A stretch of 64,000 bases of DNA from Cryoendolithus antarcticus (lineage: Eukaryota; Ascomycota; Dothideomycetes; Cladosporiales; Cladosporiaceae), in NCBI GenBank assembly GCA_002077065.1, contig NAJO01000045.1:294916-358915 (forward strand), written 5' to 3'. The position numbers and the translations under genes are program-made. The notes beneath the pieces were generated by a model. It did not search any database. It was not told the DNA's origin and saw only the letters and a list, made by a program, of their open reading frames with translations. This document shows positions 29,612 through 40,663 of the stretch, in pieces (position 1 is the first letter of the stretch; each line of letters starts with the position of its first letter).

Positions 29612-31937
29612 TTATGATGCGGTATCGTTGTACCCGACTCCTTGCCCGACTGGGCAGTTCGGTACATTCTTCTGCCAGTCTGGCGCAATCTGCGCGTACA
29701 CAGGCAAGTACGAGTTAGTTGTAAAGGTTTCGGGCAAGTAATACGCCACCTGAGCAACGGTGAATGTCGTCGCTCCAAGGTTGTTGAGCGCAGTAACGAC
29801 GTTCTTGGCGATGTAATCGAGGAACACTAGATCGACTGTGGCGGGAGTGCTTGAGTTCGACGGAAAGCTCCCGTTCGCAGAGAAGTAGTCTGGGTAGCTA
29901 CAAAGTGGGTCAGCGATCGATACGAGTATGACTGTGAAACGAACTTACGAGTAGGACGGGATGCGCGAATGTACGGTATCATCACCATCGCTCCCGAAGT
30001 CATCCTTCGTAACGTAGCCAGGGGTTACAGTATTCTGGCGACGCACAATTCGACCAAGAGAGCGCTTGTTCAGGCTCGATTGCGCCATCGCGGGATCTGT
30101 GCAAGCATCCGAAGGTAGCGACGGGTTGTAGAAGTCAAAATCTCTGCTTTGAAGCGATCGCTTGTCGGCAAACCCACCGCCATTCAGTATGCCGAGGACT
30201 TTCGAAGCATCGGCGTAAGGCACGTTCGGAAGATACTGGAATGCGTCGGTGAAGGGCGACACGATGAAGGAGTCATCGTAAGTGAATGGTCCCTTGGTCA
30301 GATCGAAGCGCACACTGCCGGTGTTCAGAATGATGATGCGTGGAATTGCTGCCCTTGTCTTGTTGACGACAACTGCAGATAAGGCCTTTGTGAGCACGCT
30401 GTAAATGCTGCCGTTGGAGAGGAAGGGCGCGCATGACTCGCACCAGGTCTGCGGTGCACAGCCATACAACGCAGTGAGGTTGAGCTCCTTACGAGTGGCG
30501 GTGATTTCAGATGTGACGGTCAAGCCCTTCTTGATGTCGAATTTTCGAACCTGGCTTCCTGCAGCGTGATACTCGAAGCTCAAACGATTCCAGTCGACAT
30601 AACGGCGAGAGTAGACCAAGTTCGACGGAGTGGTTGAGATCTGCAGAGCAGCGGTCGCAGTGCTTGAGCCATTGACCTTCATAGCCTTCTGTGTCGGGTT
30701 TGGTACACCCACTGGGTTCGCACACCCCCTATAGGAGGAGCTTTGGAGCCCACTCATCGATAGCCAGCCAAGAGTCTCGCAGTATCGCCCAGACTCCAAT
30801 GCTGTCGACTTATCGTCGTACACTGCGAAGTCGCGAATGTGAGAGTGTCCGCCGAAAAATTGCACCGGAGCATTGGGCTTGACAGCTCGGATAGCGTTGA
30901 ACACTGTCTTGAATGTTGAGCTCTTGTCTGTAGGTCTTGCTGGATTGTGGCCTGTGACCAGATACAGATCGACTGGCCGCTTGTCGTGGAGAGCGTTCTG
31001 GAACCAAGTCTGGTTTACCATGGTCGCCGCAGGAATGACCTTACTGGCATTGCTGTTGCCAGTGAAGTCAAAGAGCACTCCAAATGCCATGATTCGGAGG
31101 CCATGCTCCGTCTTGAAGTATCTGTGCGTGTGCCCGATGTACTCATATTGAGAGGTAGCAGGATTGAGTATCTGGACATTGCTAGTGAGGTAGCGATCGC
31201 CATAGTGGCGACTGAAGTTGTAGAAATGCTCGTATGCAATGTCGGAGATGTAAAGCTCGTGGTTGCCAATTGTCAAGATGTCGTAGTCGATGTTCTGCAG
31301 TGATTTTAGCGTTGAACTGATCGCAAGCGCAGACAGGCTGTCAACATACCTCGAAGATCGGGTTGCTGAGTACGCCGTTAGGGGATGTAGCGTCAGACAA
31401 GCCAGCACCGTCGTGCAAGTCCTGCATCAATATGTCAGTTCAAGGTGCTCATGCCATCATACACCGGGTCCAATCTTACGCCGGTATCGACGAGCAGCAG
31501 ATCTACATCGTACGCCTTGGCCTTCTTCTTCATGTCCTTGGCAAAGGACACAAAGTCGCCCCAATCGGCGCCGTAGTTCTTCTCCTTGAGGTGCCCCTCC
31601 AGCCATCCTAAGACGAACGTCAGCCAACTCGGTCAAGATCTGTACGCAGGAACGCCTCTTACCATGAGTATCGGTGGTGTGAAGGAAGTTTAGCTGACCC
31701 CTGTCATGCGCGAGTGCTGTCAGAACAGTCTGCAGAGACAACTTCTTCTACCTCTCTACCCACTCACCATGCCAATGGCGCGCGCGGAGACGATGTGGCG
31801 TTCTGCGACTCCGGCTGCATACGACGAACGTTTCTGGTAAGGACGACATCTCGCTCTGGATGCTCACAGCTCTCGCATGCAAGGGTAGTGCTGCTTAGTA
31901 GGCCGACGAAGGCGCTACCTGTAAGAGACAAACGCAT
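29612..31937 (-). CDS. secreted metallophosphoesterase / 5'-nucleotidase
   Basis: Six exons: 31937-31768, 31700-31663 (38 nt), 31607-31480, 31421-31350, 31294-29949, 29897-29612. Introns are 67, 55, 58, 55 and 51 bp, all GT..AG. The total is 679 aa in one frame. A signal peptide opens the protein (MRLSLTGSAFVGLLSSTTLA). Calcineurin-like metal-site motifs appear in order across exons: LHTTDTHG, VDTGDLHDG, LTIGNHELY, LVTGHNPARP and FGGHSHIRDF. The C-terminal half resembles the 5'-nucleotidase substrate domain (LNTGSVRFDLTKGPFTYDD). Expected role: extracellular or vacuolar release of phosphate from nucleotides. The 38-nt exon carries the first metal-binding motif. Catalytic motifs are complete. 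Confidence 0.85.
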
Positions 31938-34900
31938 TGTGACAACAGGACAGCTCAGTGATCGAGACAAGGATACCAAGCTTCGCAAAGAGCTTGGAAG
32001 CAACAAGAAGAAGCTTACAGTACCGTGGCAGTGGCTGCAACGTATATGCTCATGCAGGAAGACAGTCGCTCGGACCTGTCAGATCCCAGAAGCAACTTTC
32101 ATGACGCTTTTGTACAAACAGCACGACCTCCAAGAGCGTTATCTTGAAGCACGTGGGTACGAGAGGCTGGCTGCTGCAAGGCGAACAGGCATCTAGCGCA
32201 GCGATCTTCAGGACAAGGTGGAGAACCTGCCAGTCCTGGCCTGGCGTGATGCAGGATTAAGCCGCAACGGCAGGCAGACCCGGTCTTGGTCTACGCAGTG
32301 CTGTTGCTGTTTGACGAGACAGTCACATCGATCTCACCTGGCTGCCGGCCACAACATTCCTGAATGAGATGGACTTCGCATCAGGTGGAAGAAGAGGCAT
32401 CAGGCAGGAAACGGCAGGCTGGAAGGTCCGAGACAAGCCTTCGGCATCCCCAATATGGTCCGGCAAGCTTCGTCTTGGCGATGCCTCCTCACACCGCTGC
32501 GCTGACTGACCATGTATTATACTTGTCTGTAGGCTGCATGTTGCCGGCAGCTCCAAGCGGATTGCATCGAACTTCAACGCGTTGCATTGGACCGAGAGGG
32601 TTCGCTCCTGTGCCCGAGCTGTCTCATGATAGATCTCAGGCCAGACTGCAGTAGCTGAGCAACAGCACAAGAATCCGATGGCCAGACTTATAGCCGCTTC
32701 TGAGATTGGATCAAGTACCTGAAATCCGGAACGGAGCCATGATAATGTCTTCTGGTCCTGGCCAACAGCGAAAGTCGGTAATGCGATGTCCGAGAGGTCA
32801 TAGCATTGAGGGCAAGTCGTGCCACCCGCCAGCTAGCTAGTATCAAAAGTCTACTGTCATCGCGATTGCGTGCTGGTAGCGCCCAAGGATACTAATCTCA
32901 TAGAGAGATGATTTGTCAGTGCAAGAGAAGTACGCCGCCAGCGAGCAGCGAGGTCTGCGGCTCCTGCAGACAGCGTGCTTCTCATAAGCAGTGAACCTCG
33001 ATGCTGGAGCTTCTGGACAAGATAGGACCAGTATCGAAGGTGCACAACGACTTGCCCTGTCCTGAGGAGTGAACTTGCCCTCTGTGGTATCGAGAGCTTG
33101 AGACTCGTCCCTGAAATGTTTACAGCGCATGCTATTGAAGGGCGCACTTATACTGCCGGTCCAATGCAGAGCCCCGACGATCAGTGGTGAGGTATACAAG
33201 CGCTTCGACATCGCGGTGACAGTCTGTTGTCGCAGGCATTGGATCAATGCGCTTCGTACAAGTCTTGGACCCGGTTGGAGAGAAGCACTACCTCATCATC
33301 CGTCCCGCCTGGCTTGAGAGCGCGGGTTCACCGCGAGATTCCCGGATTTCTCGATGGTCTGCAGCAGATGATTGCGCTCTGGTTTTCTCGATGTCGACCT
33401 GGGGCGGAAGTCCTGCTCGGTGTCGCTGACGGTGAAACGCTGGCGGCGACTCCAGTGATCGTAATTGAATGGTCTTCCATATGGAGCAGCATCCTCGCTT
33501 TTCCACACCAACTCTTTCCGAATGGTGGCCCGAGGTGTTGCGTTCCCCCCTGAAATTAAGGCGCCTTCGCACTTGCAACGCGTTCACTCATCGTGCGTCC
33601 GAGTATCGAGTGGCAAATGATCTGGAGCATGCTAGATGCTGGCGAATCTGATGAGATTCCTGGCTCTCCGCCTCATATCCTGATATCAGCTTCCTGCTAT
33701 TTCTACTGCTGCATGCGGCATGCCGAAGTGGTGATCCTGTGGCGTGGCCATCGCGCGAGGGCACGATCATGTCTGGTATCAGCAGAATCTTCCACGTGTA
33801 AGCCTCGAGGGGGGTGTCTCGAATATCGCAATCACGTCTCCTTGAATAGTGGATGTCCACATGCGTTGGTGCGAGCGCCCTGCAGCATGGAATGCAAGGG
33901 GTGGCTTCTTGATTTGGCATCTCACTACTGCATCTGTCAGATACCGCCCGCATGCTTGAGAGATGGCTATTGCATCGCACGGCTGGCGGTCTTACTCATC
34001 CGTCAAGACCACACATTTGTCGCGCGAGAAACGCATTTGGTGTCTTGCTGTGGACGTGGCATGCCGCACCTTACGGAAATACGGCACGACTACACGAGGG
34101 ACTTCATCACAAAGTGAACTCGTGTATATTCTAGCGAAGTTTTACCCACCCACCGTGGCTTTGTACCCGACCAAAGAACTACAGCATGCTGCAGTCCCAA
34201 GTCTCCTGGTGGAAGAGCTAGACTACTGTCTGCACGTTAGGTATCACGGGCTTGTTCATTCCCGTGGAGCTGCTCTCACCTAATTCGCGTGGCTGGTCGC
34301 CATGGTCATGCTCTCTCGTGACGACTGTCGACTCGAGGCTTCCTCACGCTTGTGCATGTCGACAGTGGCACCGCCGCCATTTTGTGCGTTCGTGACGCAC
34401 ATCATGGCATATTGGCGAGTGTCCATCAATTTCCACCTCTTGCTGCGCTCGGTCGGTATGCTTGGGCTGCGAAAGCTACGTGGTGCTATGTTGATGTTAT
34501 CTTGCTTGATTCTGTGTTCGGTTGGGAGTCGTTGCGACTTTGCGAGTCTGACTCTCAACCTATGAGCCGCGGATCGTCAGAAGGGTGTCGACAGTATTCA
34601 GGAGATCGCATGCTGCCGGTCAGTGATTGGAAGGGCCCCAGTCGGTGCGAGGCAGGCCTATCGTCGAGACCTTTCCTCCACTCAAGTGCCGCGTCAGCGA
34701 GTGGCTTCATAGCACCATGCTTGTGGTTCAAAGTACGCAAACCAGGGCTACGCACTGTACAGCTGAATCGGTAGCTGTAGACTCTCACGGCTTGGACGGC
34801 AGAATTTACGACGACCTAGGACCTCACTACGTCTGCTAGTGGAACAAGTCACGACCAGGGGCACAAGAGAAGCAGGAGACTCTTCTCCAGCAACTGGCAG

Positions 34901-36474
34901 TAGCCAGAAGACCGATGAAAAGGTGTTTGTGTCGCCAAAGGCAACGGTGTGTATCAAAAATTATGCCGTCAGGAGCCACCCTGTGGTTCGCCCTGCCGCG
35001 CTGTGCAATGCATTGGGGTTCACCAGGTGGTCAGCAATGGTGAGCGCCAGACCACCTCAGCTGCAGCCCGTCCCTCGCTGCCGCCGCCGCCGCTATGAAG
35101 GAAAAAGAAGAAGAGAAGAGGAAGAGGGGAGAAGTTGAGAGACTAAATACCCTGCCGAGGACGAATGCCAAGCCGCACAATCACAATACATCGCTTAGGC
35201 CAGCGCTAAGCCTGATCTGAGGGCTGCCAATACGTCACGTATACTGGGCAGCGATGTGCGAGGGTCCTCGGGAGATAGAAGGCACGGTCGCCAGTACGCA
35301 GTCCGCTGCTGAGCGTTTAGCAGAGTTGAGCATCGCTGCAGTTCCTACTCAAGAAAGCCGAACCAGAGGGTACGTACTCGCAAAAATTGGGGACGAGCCT
35401 GACCCTATTGTAGCGATCCATGCCCTTGATCGCTGGCTTCAATTGCATTACAAGGCTTCTTGAAACTCGAGGGACAGTCATGTGCACTCGTGTATAGCAA
35501 CAGCACTTGCGACGATTCCGCGCTATGCGGTCCGCACGTCAATGCTTCAAGAATGTTGTCGGATTGATACAGAGCCATCGCTCAGGTGCAGCGTGAGCCT
35601 GAGCATGATGGCAAGCAAGATGCAATTTGTGACATCTGAACGGTCAAAGCACGGGGTTCCTACTTACCTGATCTGACGAAGGACCGGGAATAACGATTAC
35701 GAGTCTACTGCAGTGGTTGTCACAAGTAAGTGCCGACCGCCAGTTTCCAGTGAGATCACGGCCATCGCAGGCCGGAAGTAGACCGAAAGCGCGGTGTGGC
35801 AAGGGCATCTAACAGTAGCGTTGTGGGCGAGAGCAAGGCATCGAACTAGTGTGTACGCCAACGATCACTCACTGACACTGCGCGGAAGCTGCAATCTCCA
35901 GACCTACTCATGGCGGGCGAAGAGGCGGTCTCGAGTTTTGCACAACTCAATAAGCAAAGTTGTGCCAAGTGTTGTGCAAGCTCCTGGGTATCGCTTGGAG
36001 CGACAAGGGATCATGCGAAAGGATTTAGGGCTACGACACGACTTGGAAGCCATCAACTTGGTCTCAATATTGACGCAGTGCCTTACGTTCGACTCTGGTG
36101 TCGACGTCGCTGCCGTCTCATGCCTGATAGGGACTCAACAATATTCCAGAAGGACGGTCCATGTTGGCGTAGGCTGCAGTAGTTCATGTTCCTCGATCGA
36201 GCAATGGACGGGATGTGTCTATCTCAACAACGGTCCACTTTGCTGCACTCCGTAACGTCGCCATCACTCTTGAGTGAGCCGAGCTCGGTCGGATTGGTCG
36301 TTGCACGTAAAGCCCTCACTTTGTACCATCACTTGCTCCGTGTCATCTGTGCAGCACTCTCACATGGCTAGCATACAGCACTTTCCTTCCTTTTTCCTCA
36401 GCGGTTTCATCGTCTCCTTCCATCTTCGACATCTCTCCTGCAACAGACCAGTAGCACCTCCCATACGCCTAGTC
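31938..36474. other. gene-poor 4.5-kb region
   Basis: No frame longer than about 175 codons and none with a recognisable domain; candidate frames overlap on both strands with poor composition. Base composition is ordinary, not strongly AT-rich. No terminal repeats or transposase motifs were seen. A short purine-rich run (AAGAAGAAGAGAAGAGGAAG-like) lies near 35105. The right end should hold the promoter of the BTB gene, the left end that of the phosphoesterase gene. Confidence 0.45.
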
Positions 36475-37890
36475 ATGTCTCGTCGCGAGCACTACCAGAT
36501 GAATGATCGCATGTACGGTCCAAAGGCCGGACCCAAGAACGACTTTCCGACCTTCACGGAGGGCGATGTGCTCATTACGATCACCTCCAGTTGTAGCTAT
36601 AAGTTGCATTCAGACCATCTGCGTCGCTCCTCCGGGCTGTTTGACACCATCCTCGATAAGAGCCACGCCACAACACTGAGCGAAGAGGCACAGAAGCAGG
36701 GTAACACGATACGCTATCACTTAGTGCTAGCGGAGAACACAGACAGTGACGCCGTGCCCGACGGGCTGTATGAGTCTCCGACTCATCTTCTCAAGGCGGT
36801 CGAGCTTGACAAGTTCGGCAAGCCTGTTACTGATGTAACGCAGCTTGAGTTCGCCGCCGAGAGCCAGGTTGTGATGGTGAGTTGGCCGGCACTGACCAGA
36901 TTCTAAGCTCCTACATGCTAACGAATGCAGGCATGGGATCAAGTTCTCGGCGCCTTCTACAATCGCCCGCTCGACATCGGCGACGACAACAAAGACAACA
37001 TCGACTTCATCCTTGAGCTGGCCATGGAAGTCCTGAAGATCGCCGAATACCTCCAATGCGTACGTTCGACCTCATCTCCACAAATCCTTCCCATCACCTC
37101 TCACACACCCTCACAGATCAAGCTCATCTCCCCCCTCATAACCAACACCCTCCTCGCCCTCTCCCAAACCCTTCACCGCAGCATAGCCACCAATTCAGCC
37201 CCCTGGCTCGACTTCGCCTACCGTCTCCAATCCCGCAAACTCTTCCGCGAAGCCCTCATTCACGGCGCAGGCTGCTACAACACCCAGCAAGTCCAGTCTG
37301 CAATCCACTCAAGTAGCCTCGCCCCAAGCGTCGTAACACTGCTCGAGCACAAAGCCTCGCTCCTCCGCGATCTCTCCCGTCGTTTGCAAACTCAGCTGAT
37401 AACCTGGTATCCTGAGCAACTTCAGCGGGCGAAGACAGTAGGCCGAGCGGACAGAGACAGTATCGGCCGCGCCTCCTACGGCAACGACATACTCACCTGG
37501 ATGGCCCTCTCCGTCTTCCGCCACTGGCTCAGCCAAATGATCTGCAACGACAAAACGCACCACGCGGCCGACATGGGCTACTCGTTCTTCCTCCTCATCT
37601 CCCGTGGTGGAGACAACTACCTAGATCGCAGCGTGGTGCAGAGCTTCCACGACTACTTTCCTATGAGTCAGAAGGGGGAGGCGGTCTTGGAGGGAAGGTT
37701 GGCGGAGATCAAGGGATTCGCGAGGGAGTTGGTGGCGGATGCGTTGGGGAATGCTAGTCAGCTTGAGATTGTGGGGGGTGGGTGGGAGGTGGGGCATATG
37801 TGCTGTGTTGTGGTGGGGGAGGGGGATTATCCTTGGGAGAATGTGCACAGCGAGAGCGTGGCGGAGCTTGGGCAGGTGGATGGACAGTGA
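36475..37890 (+). CDS. BTB/POZ-like domain protein
   Basis: Three exons, 36475-36876, 36931-37059 and 37117-37890, with introns of 54 and 57 bp, giving 434 aa. I start at MSRREHYQMND; the frame is open further upstream but through non-coding-like sequence. Residues of about 20-60 read as the first half of a BTB fold (GDVLITITSSCSYKLHSDHLRRSSGLFDTIL). The second half resumes in exon 2 (LGAFYNRPLDIG...LELAMEVLKIAEYLQC). The rest is helical, with no kelch or ankyrin repeats. Fungal BTB-only proteins are numerous and mostly uncharacterised; an adaptor role is possible. Confidence 0.7.
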
Positions 37891-38166
37891 GAAAGGTCTG
37901 TGGTAAGTAAGCTGTGCTTGGCAGCCAACGGCGTCTTGGTGACCACTGGACATCCTACGGCGCCGGGATCTGTGAGTCGTTGATCCAGGATGGAACCTGC
38001 TTGAACACGAAGACAGCAGTGGGCCGGTACTCCAGGCGTTCGAGTTCCTGGGACACAGACTCGAAGCGGTCGAGGTAGCTGTCATCCATACGAGCTCTCT
38101 CTAGTATGTACACTGCAGAGCTGCGCCTCTCCATCTCCAAGCCAGCCTCCCCATCTCCAAAAGCAT

Positions 38167-38649
38167 TCAATACCACGTCTTGTGTCCAAGAACCATCCGC
38201 ACCATCATGTACATCGTTGCTGCGTTCTCATCAGTCCTGCGTCCGAATGCCCAAGTGGGAGCCATACCGCTGGTAGTCGCTGCCAACGCAGTGTAGTATG
38301 GGTAGAGCATGAACTTCGCCCTTGGACCCTACAGGTATCTCATCAGTCAAGCAATCTCGAACGACTCCACTCCGCGCCCTGGTGCTTCATCTTTCCATTC
38401 CGTGCCCTCTCTGCTGGCATGTCTCGTGCCAAGATTCGCGTACCTTGTTCCATTGCCTCACACCATCGTGGTTCTGGTGTAGTCTTTGCCACGCAGGGAC
38501 GTTGTTGACGCGGTTCAGGCCTGGGAATGAGGGCATCCTGCGCCAATGCTGGGTTAGTACTGCTCTGTTGAGTGCTCTCGGCGCGGCGCTGTTGCTCTCG
38601 CGGGTGGGATATGGACGTACCCAGCCTTTCGGATGATAGAGGCGCGCAT
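38167..38649 (-). CDS. cytochrome c oxidase subunit 7A-like protein
   Basis: Three exons, 38649-38621 (29 nt), 38537-38444 and 38328-38167, with introns of 83 bp (branch TACTAAC) and 115 bp. The frame closes exactly to 94 aa. The sequence begins MRASIIRKAGMPSFPGLNRV and contains WQRLHQNHDGVRQWNKGPRA. It has one hydrophobic segment (FMLYPYYTALAATTSGMA) and ends VRMVLGHKTWY. The 'HxxxDG..xW' start plus a single membrane helix and small size are those of fungal COX7/VIIa subunits of complex IV in the inner mitochondrial membrane. The assignment is by pattern and could be another small respiratory-chain subunit. Confidence 0.6.
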
Positions 38650-38927
38650 CTTGAGTAGAGTGAGATGGCAATCGAAGGGCTATTGAGCGTGTAGAGGCGG
38701 AGGCAGAGGATTCGAGCGGCGGCGATCGTGAGAGCTCGAGGTTGATGTCGGAACCTCTCCTGCGGAAAGCTCCGATGAAGATACAGGCATTCACCATATA
38801 TGCCTCAGGCCGTCATTTCTAAATGCGCAATGCTTACGAAGAGCACGCAATGCATGATTACTATACATGCCTTCTGTAGACCTCACCTCTTGAACCTCGC
38901 TATCGTGAATCGGAGAGGAGAGTCACG
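38650..38927. promoter_or_regulatory. divergent promoter COX7-like / TFB5
   Basis: 278 bp between the two start codons. It contains CGCAATGC repeated (around 38826 and 38849) and a short TATA-like ACTATACATG near 38862. Both genes must be controlled from here. Confidence 0.4.
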
Positions 38928-39294
38928 ATGCCTCGCGCTCAGCCAGGTATGACTTCAAGCCCTTTAACATGGCCACTTTTGGATGCTGACAACTCTCTAG
39001 GCGTCTTAGTCGAGACAGATGCCTCGATCCACGCAATAATCGTGAGAATCGACACAGAGCATCGCAACAAGTTCATACTAGAGAACATTGATGATGAGAA
39101 CCTACTCATCCATCGCGACAACTACGAAGAGCTCAAACAATTGCTTCACGATGTACGTTGGCCGACTTAAAGTCAGCTCGCTGCTGTTGAGGCCGTGGCA
39201 GCAACGCAGGGCCGCAGGGATCAGCAGACTGACGAGATCACAGCGACTGAAGCACGCCGTCCGCGAGGCCGAAGAATCTTCCGACTCAGACTGA
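38928..39294 (+). CDS. TFB5: TFIIH subunit Tfb5 (TTDA)
   Basis: Smallest core subunit of TFIIH, needed for nucleotide excision repair and transcription; it stabilises Tfb2. Three exons, 38928-38946 (19 nt), 39001-39152 and 39244-39294, with introns of 54 and 91 bp, giving 73 aa (family usually about 70). The spliced start reads MPRAQPGVLVETDASIHAII and the middle FILENIDDENLLIHRDNYEEL, both strongly Tfb5-like. The end is RLKHAVREAEESSDSD. A simple frame call would read through the first intron and give a wrong 80-aa product. Confidence 0.9.
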
Positions 39295-39426
39295 GAAACT
39301 GAAATATCTAGATTCGTCGGAGACTGCGCTTGTCGACCACTGAACGATCTCATAAATCTGGATCTAAGGCCGTGATATATATTCCTGCCCCTTCGCAACC
39401 TCCCTGCGCCAGCGCACAATACTGAT

Positions 39427-39943
39427 CTAAACCTCCTCACTCCCCGGCATCCCCTTCAACTGCTTCGCACCCTCGACCTTAGCAACCCAACTAACCCTCT
39501 GCGGCGCATAAAGCTCGATATCCGGCTTCGCACCCTCGAGTCCACTCGCATCGTCCAGCGTCCCGGCCTTGATGACCTTCGAGTCTCCGAACGTCTCGCC
39601 CTCGCGGTACATAGTTGACCCGCAGTCGGAGCAGATTGCTGACGAGATTGTCTTTCCGGAGTCGGCTTGCGTGGGGACCATCTTGGGTTTGCCCGAGGTG
39701 ATGGAGAAGCCGGAGCCGGGGACGACGATGTTGGTGCTGTAGGTGCTGCCGGTGATTTTCTTGCAGTCGGCGCAGTGGCAGAGGGCCTGGGTGAGAGGGG
39801 GTGTCAGTAACGAGGCTCTGAGGGCAGAATGGTGTGGCCGCGGTGTTCGTCACGGCGAGGTTTGGGCTGCGACGAACCTTTACTTGCGCATCTCCATCAT
39901 ACTGGAGGCGGACTTTACCGCAGAAACATCCTCCCGCAGGCAT
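39427..39943 (-). CDS. GFA-domain (CENP-V/GFA) zinc protein
   Basis: Two exons, 39943-39878 and 39786-39427, with a 91-bp intron, giving 141 aa. The donor is GTTCGT; GTAAAG six bases earlier is an alternative that drops VK. Zinc ligands are clear: GGCFCGKV (CxC), ALCHCADCKK (CHCxxC) and ICSDCGS (CxxC). This is the Mss4-like fold of glutathione-dependent formaldehyde-activating enzyme homologues. Many fungal paralogues exist and their substrates are unknown, so a formaldehyde role should not be assumed. It converges with TFB5, with 132 bp between stops. Confidence 0.85.
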
Positions 39944-40663
39944 ATTGGGCTAGATATGACTGGCTTAAGAGATTATATGATTGGCTGTACGAAAAATCGA
40001 GAGAGAGACCTTGATGGAGACACCTCGATGGACAGCAGGACGAGAGACTACTTATAACCTGGCTCCCTAGCTCCAAGACCCTCACACCTGCCCGCACCAT
40101 CAGAGCCAACCGAAGACTTCACACACATGCTTCCACTAGGGCGCGGGCAAGCCAGGGAAGATCCAGCGTCGTCACTCCGCAGCAGAGGAACCGAGTAATT
40201 GGAATTCAAGCACAGAGCTTACCAGGGTCGAACCCCATGACGATCGCACCTCGGAGATGCGCCCAATGCTACCTCTCAGACAGAAACGTTCCTTTCGAGC
40301 GACGTTCCCCATCATCAGCGCTCTGAGAATGGAGGGGCACACATAGTGGGGTAATACAAAGTGTGTCCAGTGTCATCCGCGGTGTGATTTCCGCGGTAAT
40401 ATTTATTCCACACGACAGCGAGCTGATGTCAGATCATCAAGACAAGCACCACGATATAGTGATTTAAATTGAGACGTGAGCAGTAGTTGAACCGAGCATA
40501 CACCATCAATGAACGTGAGCACGTGCACCGCTACGACCTTTCATCGGAAGTCCCGTGACCCAGCCCACTCATCTCGCAAGTCAAGAGATCCTCGCATCGA
40601 GCTATCATCGTGCCGTCTCCGCCAACACTCCCCTCATCCCCTCGAGTATTAATCAGCACACGC
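39944..40663. other. intergenic, tRNA-like hairpin only
   Basis: 720 bp between the GFA gene start and the RACK1 stop. Around 40220-40275 the minus strand has a B-box-like GGTTCGACCC and a hairpin that resembles an anticodon arm, but no acceptor stem or D stem pairs. I do not call a tRNA. Nothing else was seen. Confidence 0.4.

Noticed and set aside
33593..34117. 174-codon plus-strand frame in the gene-poor region
   Set aside because: Cys/Arg/His-rich translation without domain structure, overlapped by opposite-strand frames; looks like random open sequence.
31938..36474. RIP-degraded transposon
   Set aside because: Base composition is not AT-rich, stops are not unusually dense, and no terminal repeats, transposase or reverse-transcriptase motifs were found.
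40204..40280. tRNA-like element on the minus strand (hairpin CGCAT-CTCCGAG-GTGCG and B-box-like GGTTCGACCC)
   Set aside because: The anticodon-like arm pairs, but the T stem has only one or two pairs and neither acceptor nor D stem forms; no downstream T-run.
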